Below, in pieces: positions 1 through 8,541 of a stretch of DNA of 64,000 bases; position 1 is the stretch's first letter; each line of letters opens with the position of its first letter. Location of the stretch: contig NZ_ADGX01000021.1 in assembly GCF_000177675.1 (NCBI RefSeq), positions 17,964-81,963 on the forward strand, given 5' to 3'. This DNA is from Parafrankia sp. EUN1f (GTDB lineage: Bacteria > Actinomycetota > Actinomycetes > Frankiales > Frankiaceae). The position numbers were made by a program, and so were the translations under genes. The notes under the pieces are model-generated. The model was not told the DNA's origin. It worked only from the letters and a program-made list of their open reading frames with translations, and did not search any database.

Positions 1-2
1 CC

Positions 3-1403
3 GACCCGTGGGTGCTGCTCGCGGTGGCACGCAGGCTCACCGCGAACGGATCACTGGATGCCGCGGCCGACGCCTACCGGGGCGCCGTCGCCGCCTTCGG
101 CCCGCAGGCCCCCGTCTGGGTCGCCCGGGAGCAGGCCGGCCTCGACGACTGGCGCCATCCGGCCCTGCGGCGGACGACGAGCTGGAGCGGGATCATCCGG
201 AAGGTGCTGGCCGATCCCAGCGCCCACATCGACAGTCCGGCCGACAGCCCGCACGCCCTGCTCGCCAGCGGGATCGCCGCCTTCGTCGGCGGCAGGATCC
301 CGCTGGCCCGCCGCCGGTTCGGCCTGATCACCGACGGAGCCGACGGGGCCGGTGGAGCAGGTGGAGCCGGCGGAGCCGACGGGGGCCCGGTCGTCGAGGC
401 TGTAGCCGCGATCGGCAGCGCCGCCTGTGCACTGCTCATGGCGGACGAACGAGTCCTGCCGGACGGCCGCGGAGGCAGGACGCCGGACGACGTCGTGGAG
501 GCTGCGATGGCAGCCGCCGAGCGGCTCGGCTATCCGGCCTTCCTGCGGGTCGCGACCGGTATCCGGGCGATGCGCCTGCCTACCGGGCACCGCCGCGTCC
601 TGCACCTGCTCAACGCTGCCGAGGTCGCCGATGACCAGTGGGGTTCAGTGATACTCCGCCTGATCGGGGCGCTCGTCACGCTGACCGTGCCTCCCAGCGC
701 CGGCGACGAGGTCGACACGGGGAGCGAGGAGGCCCTTGCCTCCCTCACCCTGGCGGCCTCGGCGCACCACCCGACCATCGGCAGGCTCGGTGGGCTCAGC
801 GCGCTCGGTGAAACGGCGCAGGCCCGCACGGGGGCCATGCCGATCGGCTTCTGGGCCACCCAGCAGGCGGCGGCGACGTTGGAGACCGCCGCGCGGGACT
901 TCGACGAGCTCTCCGCGCCGGCACTGGCCACCTGGGCTCGCGTTCTCAGACTGATCGCGGGGCGCCACACCGGAACAGCGCTGCCTGAACGGGAGACGGC
1001 GCGGATCCTGCGGGCGGCGGCCCGCCTCGGCCCAGCCCCGTACGCGCTCGCGCTGGCCGGCTGCGCACCATCCCGCGGCGTCGGTCACCCGCCCGACGGG
1101 CCCGGTCGCGCCTCCGCGGACGAGACGGCCGCCCGGATCGCGGCCGACGCCGGCATCGGCCACCTGCTCCGCCGGCTCACCGGGGTGCACGACGAGCGCG
1201 GGGGCACCCCGCCACCGTCGTGCGCCCGGCCACCAGCCCGGCCACCAGCCCGCCGACGCCCGCGACGAACTCGACCGCCGACCGGCCTGCCAGCAACCGG
1301 CCTGCCAGCAACCAGCCAGCCACCGAGCGGCCAGCCGCGGACGAGCGCGCCACGGACGAGCCCGGGCCGCCGACCACCCAGACCGCCGAGGCGGGCCGGC
1401 TGA
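3..1403 (+). CDS. Regulator, N-terminal/central part (5' partial; likely continues into the SARP domain after a frameshift)
   Basis: Open from the left edge of the window, so the start lies outside. The readable part is an alpha-helical, Ala/Leu-rich, TPR-like region typical of the middle of large AfsR/LuxR-type regulators; no motif allows a precise family. Coding quality in this frame is good until about base 1200. After that it becomes an Arg/Pro-only translation, while the next frame becomes a sensible Thr/Ala/Pro linker followed by a DNA-binding domain. One extra G in the G5 tract at 1200-1204 would join the two into one protein. An ATPase domain may lie upstream of the window (inference). 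Alternatively, these are two separate overlapping genes. Confidence 0.6.
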   Translation, partial: DPWVLLAVARRLTANGSLDAAADAYRGAVAAFGPQAPVWVAREQAGLDDWRHPALRRTTSWSGIIRKVLADPSAHIDSPADSPHALLASGIAAFVGGRIPLARRRFGLITDGADGAGGAGGAGGADGGPVVEAVAAIGSAACALLMADERVLPDGRGGRTPDDVVEAAMAAAERLGYPAFLRVATGIRAMRLPTGHRRVLHLLNAAEVADDQWGSVILRLIGALVTLTVPPSAGDEVDTGSEEALASLTLAASAHHPTIGRLGGLSALGETAQARTGAMPIGFWATQQAAATLETAARDFDELSAPALATWARVLRLIAGRHTGTALPERETARILRAAARLGPAPYALALAGCAPSRGVGHPPDGPGRASADETAARIAADAGIGHLLRRLTGVHDERGGTPPPSCARPPARPPARRRPRRTRPPTGLPATGLPATSQPPSGQPRTSAPRTSPGRRPPRPPRRAG

Positions 1404-2134
1404 CCATCCGTTGCCTGGGCGGCTTCGAGATCAGCCGAAATGGCACAGCGATCAGCCTCGACGGGGTTCAGCCACGCAACCTCGAGCTTCTCCACATCCT
1501 CGCGGTCCATTCGGACCATGCCGTACCCCGGGACCGGCTCACCGAGCTGATCTGGCCGGACGCGTCACCCAGCCGGGCCAACCACAGCCTGCAGGTGGCC
1601 ATCAGCGCGCTGCGCGGCCTGCTGGAGCCGGAGGTGCCGCGGGAACAGCGCCGGCTGCTGCGCCGCACGGGCCAGGGGTACCTGCTGGTCGTCGCCGACC
1701 GCGCCGACCATGATCTTCTCCGGTTCGGGCAGCTGCTGAGCGCGGCGGACGGAGCCCGCGGGCGCGGCGACCGCGACGCCGAGGCCGACCACCTGATGGC
1801 GGCGATCGAGCGCCACAGCGGGGAGCTGCTTCCCGCCGGCCGGCCGGCGGACTGGTTGCTGACGGAGAGGGAACGTCTTCGCGTCGTGCTTGCCACCGCC
1901 TGCGAGCGGGTCAGCCGACTCCTCACCGAGGCCGGCCGGCACGCGGAGGCCGCTCGGCACGCCGAGCGCGGGCTCGACGTCGACCGGTACCGGGACGGGC
2001 TCTGGCAGGTGCTGGCACTCGCGCTGCGCGCAGGCGGGCAACCGGCCGCGGCCGCGCTGGCCGAGGCCCGTTACCGCTCGATGCTCGCCGAGCTGGGCGT
2101 CAGCGTCGGTCCCGGCGTCGGCGACGGTCGGTGA
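1220..2134 (+). CDS. SARP/BTAD-type transcriptional regulator (C-terminal part)
   Basis: A low-complexity Thr/Ala/Pro linker (about residues 1-58) leads into an OmpR/PhoB-like winged helix starting at LTIRCLGGFEI, with the GYLL wing motif. A helical BTAD domain fills the rest (about residues 150-300), containing the family-typical RERL and RY..GLWQVL patterns. SARP proteins activate nearby clusters by binding direct repeats, so this is a candidate regulator of the convergent eCIS operon that ends 9 bases away. The GTG start is only nominal: the linker is open further upstream, and the domain probably belongs to the same polypeptide as the partial frame that begins at the window edge. Confidence 0.75.
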   Translation: MRPATSPATSPPTPATNSTADRPASNRPASNQPATERPAADERATDEPGPPTTQTAEAGRLTIRCLGGFEISRNGTAISLDGVQPRNLELLHILAVHSDHAVPRDRLTELIWPDASPSRANHSLQVAISALRGLLEPEVPREQRRLLRRTGQGYLLVVADRADHDLLRFGQLLSAADGARGRGDRDAEADHLMAAIERHSGELLPAGRPADWLLTERERLRVVLATACERVSRLLTEAGRHAEAARHAERGLDVDRYRDGLWQVLALALRAGGQPAAAALAEARYRSMLAELGVSVGPGVGDGR

Positions 2135-2143
2135 CCAGCGGCG

Positions 2144-2662
2144 TCAGCCTGTCTCGATCCGGTGCGGGACGTGCGCGGGTTTCGCACCGCGCACCGCCGC
2201 CTCCACCGCACGAAGGTCGGCGTCGCGCGGCACCCGCACCCGCAGCAGCGGCGCCCGGCTGCCCGGCGGGATCCCGTACGGGCGCGGCGACCACTGCGCC
2301 CCTCCACTGTCGATGACCTCGGCCTCCACCTCGGCCAGCACCCTGACCGCGGCGAGCACCCCGCGCACGGTGCCCCGCCAGCGCAGCAGCTCCGGGGTGT
2401 GCCGCAGCACCCGTCGGACGTGTTCCGGTGGCCACCGGTCGTCCAGCGCGATGCCGAGCCAGCCGGCAAGCCAGCCGAGGAAGTCCGCCGGGGTCAGATC
2501 CGGGTCGAGGTAGGCGTCGATGTTGTCGATCGTGGCCAGTGCCGGTGCGAGCACCTGGTCGAACGCGGCGAGCAGATCCCCGAGCGCACCGGCGTCGAGC
2601 AGCACCCCCGGCACTCCGCGGGCCAGGGGGAACGGCGTCGGCAGATCGACGGCCTGCCTCAT
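2144..2662 (-). CDS. Phage tail protein I-like baseplate protein (eCIS)
   Basis: A 172-residue protein of the P2 gpI / TIGR02242 type, recognised by the conserved stretch DPDLTPADFLGWLAGWLG followed by the LLRWRGT region. These proteins join the baseplate wedge to the outer baseplate or fibres. The ATG at 2662 is chosen because it overlaps the stop of the J gene by four bases (ATGA) and places the family's usual N-terminus correctly; the open frame upstream reads as Arg-rich nonsense. It is the last gene of the eCIS operon and ends 9 bases from the convergent regulator. Confidence 0.85.
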   Translation of the reverse strand: MRQAVDLPTPFPLARGVPGVLLDAGALGDLLAAFDQVLAPALATIDNIDAYLDPDLTPADFLGWLAGWLGIALDDRWPPEHVRRVLRHTPELLRWRGTVRGVLAAVRVLAEVEAEVIDSGGAQWSPRPYGIPPGSRAPLLRVRVPRDADLRAVEAAVRGAKPAHVPHRIETG

Positions 2663-4677
2663 CGGATGACATCCACCTGGTGTTCGAAACCGATCACCAG
2701 GCCGTTCGCCGGAACATCGATCCGCTCCGTGCGGACGGGCCGCTGCTCCGCGGCCGGCGAGTTGGCCCGGGCGATCGGGTTGGCCCGGTAGAGCCGGACC
2801 TCCTCCAGGTAGGCGACACCGGGCACCGCCTGGAGCACGCCGTGGATGTCGCCGATGGTGACCGCCCGGCCGAAGGGCCACCCGGTGCCGTCCGGCCCTC
2901 CGGTGACCGGGTGCATCCGTCGGTGCAGCAGGCGAAGCGCCTCGTCCCGCACCCGCTCGGGGGCCGCCGTGGCGGTGGCCCGCACCCGGGCACCGACGGT
3001 GAAGCCCAGGTAGATCGGGGGTTCCACGACGAGGCGCACCCCGATGACCCGGCGGGCGTCGAGGTAGCGGCGCACCGCCTCACCGGTGCGGTCCGAGACG
3101 AGGAGGCCGGTGGGGTCGAGCTGGCCGTCGGCGGCGACGTCGGCGACCCGCGGGACGAGCAGCACGCGCACCACACCCGCGTTCTCGCCGGACTCGTCGA
3201 CGACGCAGCGGGCCCGGGCGATCTCCGGGGCGGCCTGGCGGGCGAGGATCTCGTAGTCCTCCGTGGTCACCGCGCGGTCACGGTGACGCAGTGTCAGCGG
3301 GCCGCGGACCCTGGCCTCCTCCACGGTCTCCCCGTCCTGGCCGCCGGTGGCCGGCTCCCGGTTGTAGACCGCCGCGACGTAGGGGATGGAGGTACGCAGG
3401 GTGTTGAGCGACCTGGCCACCACGTTGCCGTCGCGCCCGCCGCCGGTCTGGTAGGGACGAACCCGCACGGTGGCGCCCTTCGCCGGTACCGCGCCGAACG
3501 TGCGCACGGTGCCGTCGTCCAGCCGGACCAGCGGCCCGAAGCGGATCTCCCCGGAGGTCGGATCCACGGTGACGTGGCGGTCGGCGGGGCCGCTGGCCGC
3601 GAACGACTCGACGGCCTCCCACACCGTCCATTCGAGCTCCGGTGCGGGCTCGGGCAGCGCCTCGGGAGCATCGCCCGGGGCCAGCCGGGCGGCACCGACC
3701 TCGACGACGATCGGCTCCGAGGTCGTCGGCACCGGCGCCTGACTCAGGGTGAACGCCTGCCCGGCCACCCCTTCGGCGAGCCCGAGGATCTCACCGGGTA
3801 CCTGCGCCCCGTGCACGGCATCGACATCGCCACCGACGGCCACGCCGGTCACCGACACGATCTTCGGTGAATCCCGGTAGCCGCGCACGCCTCGGCGCTC
3901 GACGACCCGGCAGCGCACCCAGGCCGCGGACCGGCCGCCGATGTCCCGGACGGCGTGCCCGCGGGGCAGATGGAGTTCGATCACACCGGAGGTGTTCAGG
4001 CCGTTGGTGGTGTCCTGTTCCTGCGGGCACCGACGCCACCGCTCGCCGTCCCAGGCCTCCCAGCGCAGCGGCGGGTTGTCCGGGTCGATGCCGTGCCCGC
4101 TGACCGTGCAGGTGAAGCGCAGCAGGACGATCAGCGACGGGGCCGGCCGGTCGAAGCCGATGTACAGCGCGTCACCAGGCTTCGGATGCCGGTCGAAACA
4201 GGTGAATCCGGCGCCCAGACCAAGCTCGTCGGTGTGATCACGCAGCGTCTGGCCGTCGATGACGGACCCGACCCGTACCGAGCGGGCGGGCACCACGTCG
4301 AGGTCGGCCATCGTGGTGAACTCGATGGCCGGCTCGGTGGCGGTCCGCCGGGTGGAGACGACCGTCCCCTTCGGGATGCGCACCGTGGCGTCCTGCGGCG
4401 CGGACAGCCGGAACGACACCTCGGCCCGCGCGGCGACCGGTGGGAACAGCCGGACCCCGACGAGGTCCAGGAAGCGCAGGTAGTTGCGCTCGGGGACCCG
4501 GTTGAGGCGGTAGAGCATCAGGTCGGTCATCCAGGCGAAGGTCTCGACGAGGGTGATGCCCGGGTCGCTGACGTTGTGGTTCGTCCACGTCGGGCAGCGA
4601 TCGGCGATGAAGCGCTTGGCGTCGTCGACGAGCTGCTGGAAGGTGCGGTCGTCGAGGTTCGGTGCCGGCAGGGTCAT
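2659..4677 (-). CDS. Baseplate assembly protein J-like (eCIS baseplate wedge)
   Basis: 672 residues. The N-terminus carries the hallmark 'HNVSDPGITLVETFAWMTD' followed by a LNRVPERNYLRFLDLVGV segment. This identifies the TIGR02243 'putative baseplate assembly protein', the eCIS counterpart of T4 gp6/P2 gpJ. A central beta-rich insert with an EARVRGPLTLRHRDRAVT segment precedes the C-terminal wedge domain. It forms the ring of baseplate wedges around the spike. The ATG at 4677 overlaps the stop of the gp25 gene (ATGA); the upstream extension of the frame is a shadow of that gene. Confidence 0.9.
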   Translation of the reverse strand: MTLPAPNLDDRTFQQLVDDAKRFIADRCPTWTNHNVSDPGITLVETFAWMTDLMLYRLNRVPERNYLRFLDLVGVRLFPPVAARAEVSFRLSAPQDATVRIPKGTVVSTRRTATEPAIEFTTMADLDVVPARSVRVGSVIDGQTLRDHTDELGLGAGFTCFDRHPKPGDALYIGFDRPAPSLIVLLRFTCTVSGHGIDPDNPPLRWEAWDGERWRRCPQEQDTTNGLNTSGVIELHLPRGHAVRDIGGRSAAWVRCRVVERRGVRGYRDSPKIVSVTGVAVGGDVDAVHGAQVPGEILGLAEGVAGQAFTLSQAPVPTTSEPIVVEVGAARLAPGDAPEALPEPAPELEWTVWEAVESFAASGPADRHVTVDPTSGEIRFGPLVRLDDGTVRTFGAVPAKGATVRVRPYQTGGGRDGNVVARSLNTLRTSIPYVAAVYNREPATGGQDGETVEEARVRGPLTLRHRDRAVTTEDYEILARQAAPEIARARCVVDESGENAGVVRVLLVPRVADVAADGQLDPTGLLVSDRTGEAVRRYLDARRVIGVRLVVEPPIYLGFTVGARVRATATAAPERVRDEALRLLHRRMHPVTGGPDGTGWPFGRAVTIGDIHGVLQAVPGVAYLEEVRLYRANPIARANSPAAEQRPVRTERIDVPANGLVIGFEHQVDVIR

Positions 4678-5108
4678 CGGAGGGCCTCCGCCTCGTCGTC
4701 GGGGATCACGTAGAACGGGACGACGAGGTTGCGCCGGTCGTAGTCGTCGCGGATCCGGTAGGCGATGTCGATCCACAGCGTCGACGCGGCGACGTCCGGT
4801 GTGACCACGACCTCGAGGACCTCGACCCGCGGCTCCCACCGGGTGAGCGAGCGCTGCACCTCGTAGGCGACCAGGCCGGCGGTGTTCGCGTCGGCCGGCG
4901 CGAACACGTGGTCGGCGAGCGGGCACCCGAACTCCGGGCGCATCGGCCGTTCTCCCGGCGTGGTGCTGAGGATCAGGTACATGGCCTGCTCCACCTCGGC
5001 GGCGCCCGTCGTCATCGCGAAGGCGCCGGCCGGGTCGACCGCCACCGGCCAACGCCACCCGGCTCCGAGAAAACCACCCGCCGCGGGGCCCGTCGGCTGC
5101 ACCGTCAT
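4674..5108 (-). CDS. gp25/gpW-like baseplate wedge protein (eCIS)
   Basis: 144 residues with the GPW/gp25 fold signature: EVEQAMYLILSTTPGERPMR, then PEFGCPL, then a basic/acidic segment before a conserved YRIRDD strand. In tail machines this protein initiates sheath contraction and contacts the sheath base. The start at 5108 overlaps the PAAR gene stop (ATGA). Length and domain are typical for the family, and nothing appears missing. Confidence 0.9.
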   Translation of the reverse strand: MTVQPTGPAAGGFLGAGWRWPVAVDPAGAFAMTTGAAEVEQAMYLILSTTPGERPMRPEFGCPLADHVFAPADANTAGLVAYEVQRSLTRWEPRVEVLEVVVTPDVAASTLWIDIAYRIRDDYDRRNLVVPFYVIPDDEAEALR

Positions 5109-5497
5109 GGGCCCACCAGCACCGTCGTGCCCGAACCGACGATCATCGCCGTCATCTGCGCACACTGGGTGACCGGGCAGCCGGAGTAGGCCACCCCGCG
5201 CCCCTCGACGCGGACCGTGCCGCTGCCGGAGAGCACCCGTCCCTGCTGCGCGGCCGGTACGAGGTAGGGATCGGAGACGTGCAGGCCGGCATGCGGGGGC
5301 GTGTTCGTGCCGGTTGACGACTCCAGCGCCACCGGCTGCCCACCGACGAACACGGTGGTGGAAAGACCGATGGTCAACGGCGCCGAGAACGGCAGCGGCG
5401 CCGGTGAGGGGATCGGGGCACCGGCGGGCCCCGGTATCTGGTGGATCGCGCACACACCGGTGATCTTGTCCCCGGCGAGGACGACGGGAGCGCTCAC
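5105..5497 (-). CDS. PAAR-like spike-tip protein (eCIS)
   Basis: 130 residues, Gly/Pro/Val-rich, with repeated short beta elements (GDKITG, STTVFVGG, GVAYSGCPVTQC) as in PAAR-like proteins that cap the VgrG trimer and often bind a metal through Cys/His. Two Cys and several His are present, but the classical PAAR tetrad is not obvious. The gene sits between VgrG and gp25 exactly where a tip gene is expected in eCIS loci. It overlaps gp25 by ATGA. A 65-base gap separates it from the VgrG stop upstream. Confidence 0.8.
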   Translation of the reverse strand: MSAPVVLAGDKITGVCAIHQIPGPAGAPIPSPAPLPFSAPLTIGLSTTVFVGGQPVALESSTGTNTPPHAGLHVSDPYLVPAAQQGRVLSGSGTVRVEGRGVAYSGCPVTQCAQMTAMIVGSGTTVLVGP

Positions 5498-5562
5498 CGA
5501 GTCACCTCCCTCACGCCGATCTCGGATTCGTCCATCTCGCCTGCCGCCCGTGGCCCGCGCGG

Positions 5563-7299
5563 TCAGTTCAACTTGATCTGGGAGCCCTGCACCGTGACGT
5601 CGGCGCTGCTGGTCACCGTGACGCCGCCGTCCCCCGACAGCGACACGGATCCCCCCGCGGAGATCTCCAGATCCTGGTCGGCGGTCATCCGCAGATTCCC
5701 ACCGGCCCGGATCTCCACGTCGGAATCCGTCTCGATGGTCAGCCCACCGGCGTCGTGGTCGAGATGAATCCGGACCCGGCCGTCCCGGGTGCGGATCTCG
5801 ACGTGCTCGTCACCATCCGCATCACTGATCATGATTTCGTGACCCTGGCGGGTCCGCAGCCCGCGGCGCACGGCCAGGCCCGTGGCGGTGTCGACCCCAC
5901 CGTCGAACGGCGGTGCGTCCACCCCGTTGTACAGGCCGGCGAGGACGAAGGGGCGACGGGGATCGCCCTGCTCGAAGGCGACCAGCACCTCGTCGTCGAC
6001 CTCCGGCGGGATGAGCAGGCCGCGGTCCGGGCCGGCGCCGGCGAACGCGACCCGCGCCCAGTACGTCTCGTACTCGGCGGACAACCAGGGCAGGCGGACC
6101 CGGACCCGGCCCCGCGCCTCCGGATCGTTGATGTTGGAGACGATGCCCGGCACCACCCCGGGGATCGTCGGGGTGCCTCCTCGCGCACCGCCCGCCGCCG
6201 CGACCAGGCCGAGCAGCGAACGGTCATGCCCGCCCGCGACGGTGAAACGGGTGCGGTAGCCGGAATGGTCGAAGACATGCTCGGCGTGCGAGACCGTGAG
6301 CTTCCCATCGAAACGGCCACCGGTGCGCCCGACGCTGAGCGCCACACCGGCGAGAATGCGCGGATCGCCGTGGGCCACCCCCTCCGCGGCCGCCGAGGTG
6401 CTGGCGATCCGCTCGGCGAGCGCGGCGACCATCGCGTCGCATTCCGCCTGGGTCGCCAGCGGCCTCGCCGCGGCGGTGAAGCGGGCGTTGGCATTCCCGG
6501 CGCCGAGCGTCGCCGGCTCGTCGGGGAGCTGCGCCGAGCTGGTCTGAGCCCGGGCCGTCGCCACCACCTCCTGCTTGGCCCGGTCGTCCCAGCCGCGGAC
6601 CTCCGCCTCGATGACCTGCTGGGCCGCGGTCACCCGGGCGGTGAACACCTCCAGATCACCACCCGGAGTCAGCTGCAGATGGTCCCGGCTGTCGAAGCCG
6701 CCAGGACCCGGTGCCTCGTCGGCCGGGGCCGGCCGGTCGAACTCGAGCCGGTTCCCGCGGACCCGCAGCACGTAGCCGATCTCACGGGCTCGCCGGGTGA
6801 GGAAATCCCAGTACGTCTCGCTGATCTGCCCGACGTGGTCGTGCACGACAGAGGTGGCCGCGATCGTCCCGGTCCTGATCCCGGCCTTCCCCGCGATCAT
6901 GGTGACGAGATCGGAGTCGGTGACGTTGTGGTAGGTCGCGGTGTGGACACCGTTGAACAACGCGTAGGAGCTGTCGAACGCGACGATCACGGTGTGTGAC
7001 CCGAGCTCGTCGTAGGAGATCCCGAGGCTGTAGACGTGCCCCTCGAACAGGGTCGTCTCGGCCGCGGCGCCCGTCGGGTCGGCTGCCGGCGGCGCGGTGA
7101 CCCGCAGCGTCTTGTGGAAGTCGAACCCGCCGACGGTGAGCAGCTCACGGCCCGGATCGTCGAGGACCACCCGGCAGGCATCCGGCGCGGCGAGATCGCT
7201 GTCGATGACCACCCGGCGGATCGCGGTGCTGACCGCGGACGGCACCCTGGCCGAGTCGAGGTAGAGAACGGGCAGCGCCCCGTAGGTCTCCGCCGCCAT
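5563..7299 (-). CDS. VgrG/gp5-gp27-like central spike protein (eCIS)
   Basis: 578 residues. The N-terminal two thirds resemble the gp27-like hub (phage late control D). An OB-fold follows (about residues 380-460) with the recognisable VNINDPEARGRVRVRLPW-type pattern and the FEQGDPRRPFVLAGLYNG motif. The C-terminal ~100 residues form regular beta repeats (ETDSDVEIRAGGN... type), the triangular spike helix. No C-terminal effector extension is present. The ATG at 7299 shares one base with the stop of the LysM gene (TGATG); a GTG one codon earlier is also possible. Confidence 0.92.
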   Translation of the reverse strand: MAAETYGALPVLYLDSARVPSAVSTAIRRVVIDSDLAAPDACRVVLDDPGRELLTVGGFDFHKTLRVTAPPAADPTGAAAETTLFEGHVYSLGISYDELGSHTVIVAFDSSYALFNGVHTATYHNVTDSDLVTMIAGKAGIRTGTIAATSVVHDHVGQISETYWDFLTRRAREIGYVLRVRGNRLEFDRPAPADEAPGPGGFDSRDHLQLTPGGDLEVFTARVTAAQQVIEAEVRGWDDRAKQEVVATARAQTSSAQLPDEPATLGAGNANARFTAAARPLATQAECDAMVAALAERIASTSAAAEGVAHGDPRILAGVALSVGRTGGRFDGKLTVSHAEHVFDHSGYRTRFTVAGGHDRSLLGLVAAAGGARGGTPTIPGVVPGIVSNINDPEARGRVRVRLPWLSAEYETYWARVAFAGAGPDRGLLIPPEVDDEVLVAFEQGDPRRPFVLAGLYNGVDAPPFDGGVDTATGLAVRRGLRTRQGHEIMISDADGDEHVEIRTRDGRVRIHLDHDAGGLTIETDSDVEIRAGGNLRMTADQDLEISAGGSVSLSGDGGVTVTSSADVTVQGSQIKLN

Positions 7300-8009
7300 C
7301 ACCGACCACCCCGCCCGCCCGGCCCGGGCGTGAGGTCGGCGCGATCCGGCAGCAGTAGTCGGGCGCCGGGGGTCAGCCGGGTCGGATCGTCGAGGCCGTT
7401 GAGCTCCGCGATCGCCCGCCAACAACCGGCGTCGCCGTAGGTGCGGTACGCGATGCCGGCCAGGGTCTCACCGCCGATCACCCGGTGTGCCCGGCGCGCG
7501 CTCACCCCGCCCGAGGTCGGGTTGGTCCCTTTCGGTTCCTCCGGTGCGGCCTTCATCGCCAGTGCCACCTCGGCCCTGGTGGGCGCCCCGCTCGGCGCGA
7601 ACAGGTTGCAGGTCGCGTCGACGCTGGTGAGCAGGCCGACGAACTGGCCGCTCGGGCCGAGCTTGAACTCACCCCAGGTGAACATCAGCACCGGTGGGCT
7701 CGGTGACGTCCCCTCACGTGAGTCCCTGGTCGGGTTCGTCCACTCCAGCAGCTGCTGGATCTCGGCCATCACCGATCGGTCCTGCCCGCGGCCCGCGTCG
7801 AGCAGGAGGCTGAACTGGAGATCGACGGCCCGGGCACCGAGGAAGGCCGGACGGGGCGACTCCCGGGCCGCCTGTGTGGGCTGTTCCCGGTACTCCGCGC
7901 GTTTCGCGATCTTGATCGTGGACGGGTTGAAATGGAAGGTAACCCGCGTGTTCTGGTTGTCCTGCTCGCACAACCGGGCCCTGACGAAACTCCCGCGCGC
8001 CGGGCTCAC
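7299..8009 (-). CDS. LysM-domain tube-baseplate adaptor (eCIS)
   Basis: 236 residues. The N-terminal domain starts with the tail-adaptor pattern TFHFNPSTIKIAKRAEYRE and QFSLLLDAG. A LysM domain lies at about residues 170-222 (HRVIGGETLAGIAYRTYGD to LTPGARLLLP). This architecture matches Pvc7/Cis7-type gp53-like proteins, which link the tube initiator to the spike hub; LysM may contact glycan or act structurally. It is preceded 7 bases upstream by the second tube gene and overlaps VgrG by one base. Confidence 0.9.
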   Translation of the reverse strand: MSPARGSFVRARLCEQDNQNTRVTFHFNPSTIKIAKRAEYREQPTQAARESPRPAFLGARAVDLQFSLLLDAGRGQDRSVMAEIQQLLEWTNPTRDSREGTSPSPPVLMFTWGEFKLGPSGQFVGLLTSVDATCNLFAPSGAPTRAEVALAMKAAPEEPKGTNPTSGGVSARRAHRVIGGETLAGIAYRTYGDAGCWRAIAELNGLDDPTRLTPGARLLLPDRADLTPGPGGRGGR

Positions 8010-8016
8010 CGCCCGA

Positions 8017-8541
8017 TCACCGGCCCGGCCACTGTGCCCGGAACCCCTGGTGGGCGAACTCCAGGGTCTCCGTCGCCACCTTCGCGTCGGCGCTGGAGAA
8101 ACGCGGCCCCGAATAGCGGACCGGGCACACCCCGACCATCGTCCACTCGGCGATCCGGCGCAGGTTGTCGTCGAACGCGGTGATCGTCGCCGTCGTCTCC
8201 TTTCCGTCGCCCTCCCGCGCGAAGGTGCTGAACCAGCCGCTGAGGTTGCGGCTGTCCGCGTCGATCGGCCGGGTCAGCTTGACGTTCTGGTAGTGGACGC
8301 GGCCGAGGAGCTGATGCTGGAAGCCGTTCTGGCCGCCCTCGTCGTAGGTCTTGACCTCGTAGCTGGCGTCCAGGCCCTCGATCGCGGTGAAGGCACCGAG
8401 CTCGAACGCGCCGATGGTCACGTCGAAACGCAGCCCGTTGGCCGGCCCGGGCCTGGATGGCCGGGGTTTGGCCGGTACGGGTCTGGCCGGTATGGGCATC
8501 GGAGTCCCCCTCTGCGGCAGTGACGACGACGCGGCGTTCAC
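8017..8541 (-). CDS. Second tail tube protein (gp19-like tube initiator, eCIS)
   Basis: 174 residues with the T4 gp19-like tube fold: FDVTIGAFELGAFTAIEGLD at the start of the domain and TLEFAHQGF near the end. eCIS loci usually carry a main tube gene beside the sheath and a second one next to the LysM gene that starts the tube on the baseplate; position and divergence from the 146-residue protein fit that second role. The GTG at 8541 overlaps the upstream stop (GTGA). The in-frame ATG at 8499 would remove 14 residues ahead of the domain and is an alternative. Confidence 0.87.
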   Translation of the reverse strand: MNAASSSLPQRGTPMPIPARPVPAKPRPSRPGPANGLRFDVTIGAFELGAFTAIEGLDASYEVKTYDEGGQNGFQHQLLGRVHYQNVKLTRPIDADSRNLSGWFSTFAREGDGKETTATITAFDDNLRRIAEWTMVGVCPVRYSGPRFSSADAKVATETLEFAHQGFRAQWPGR

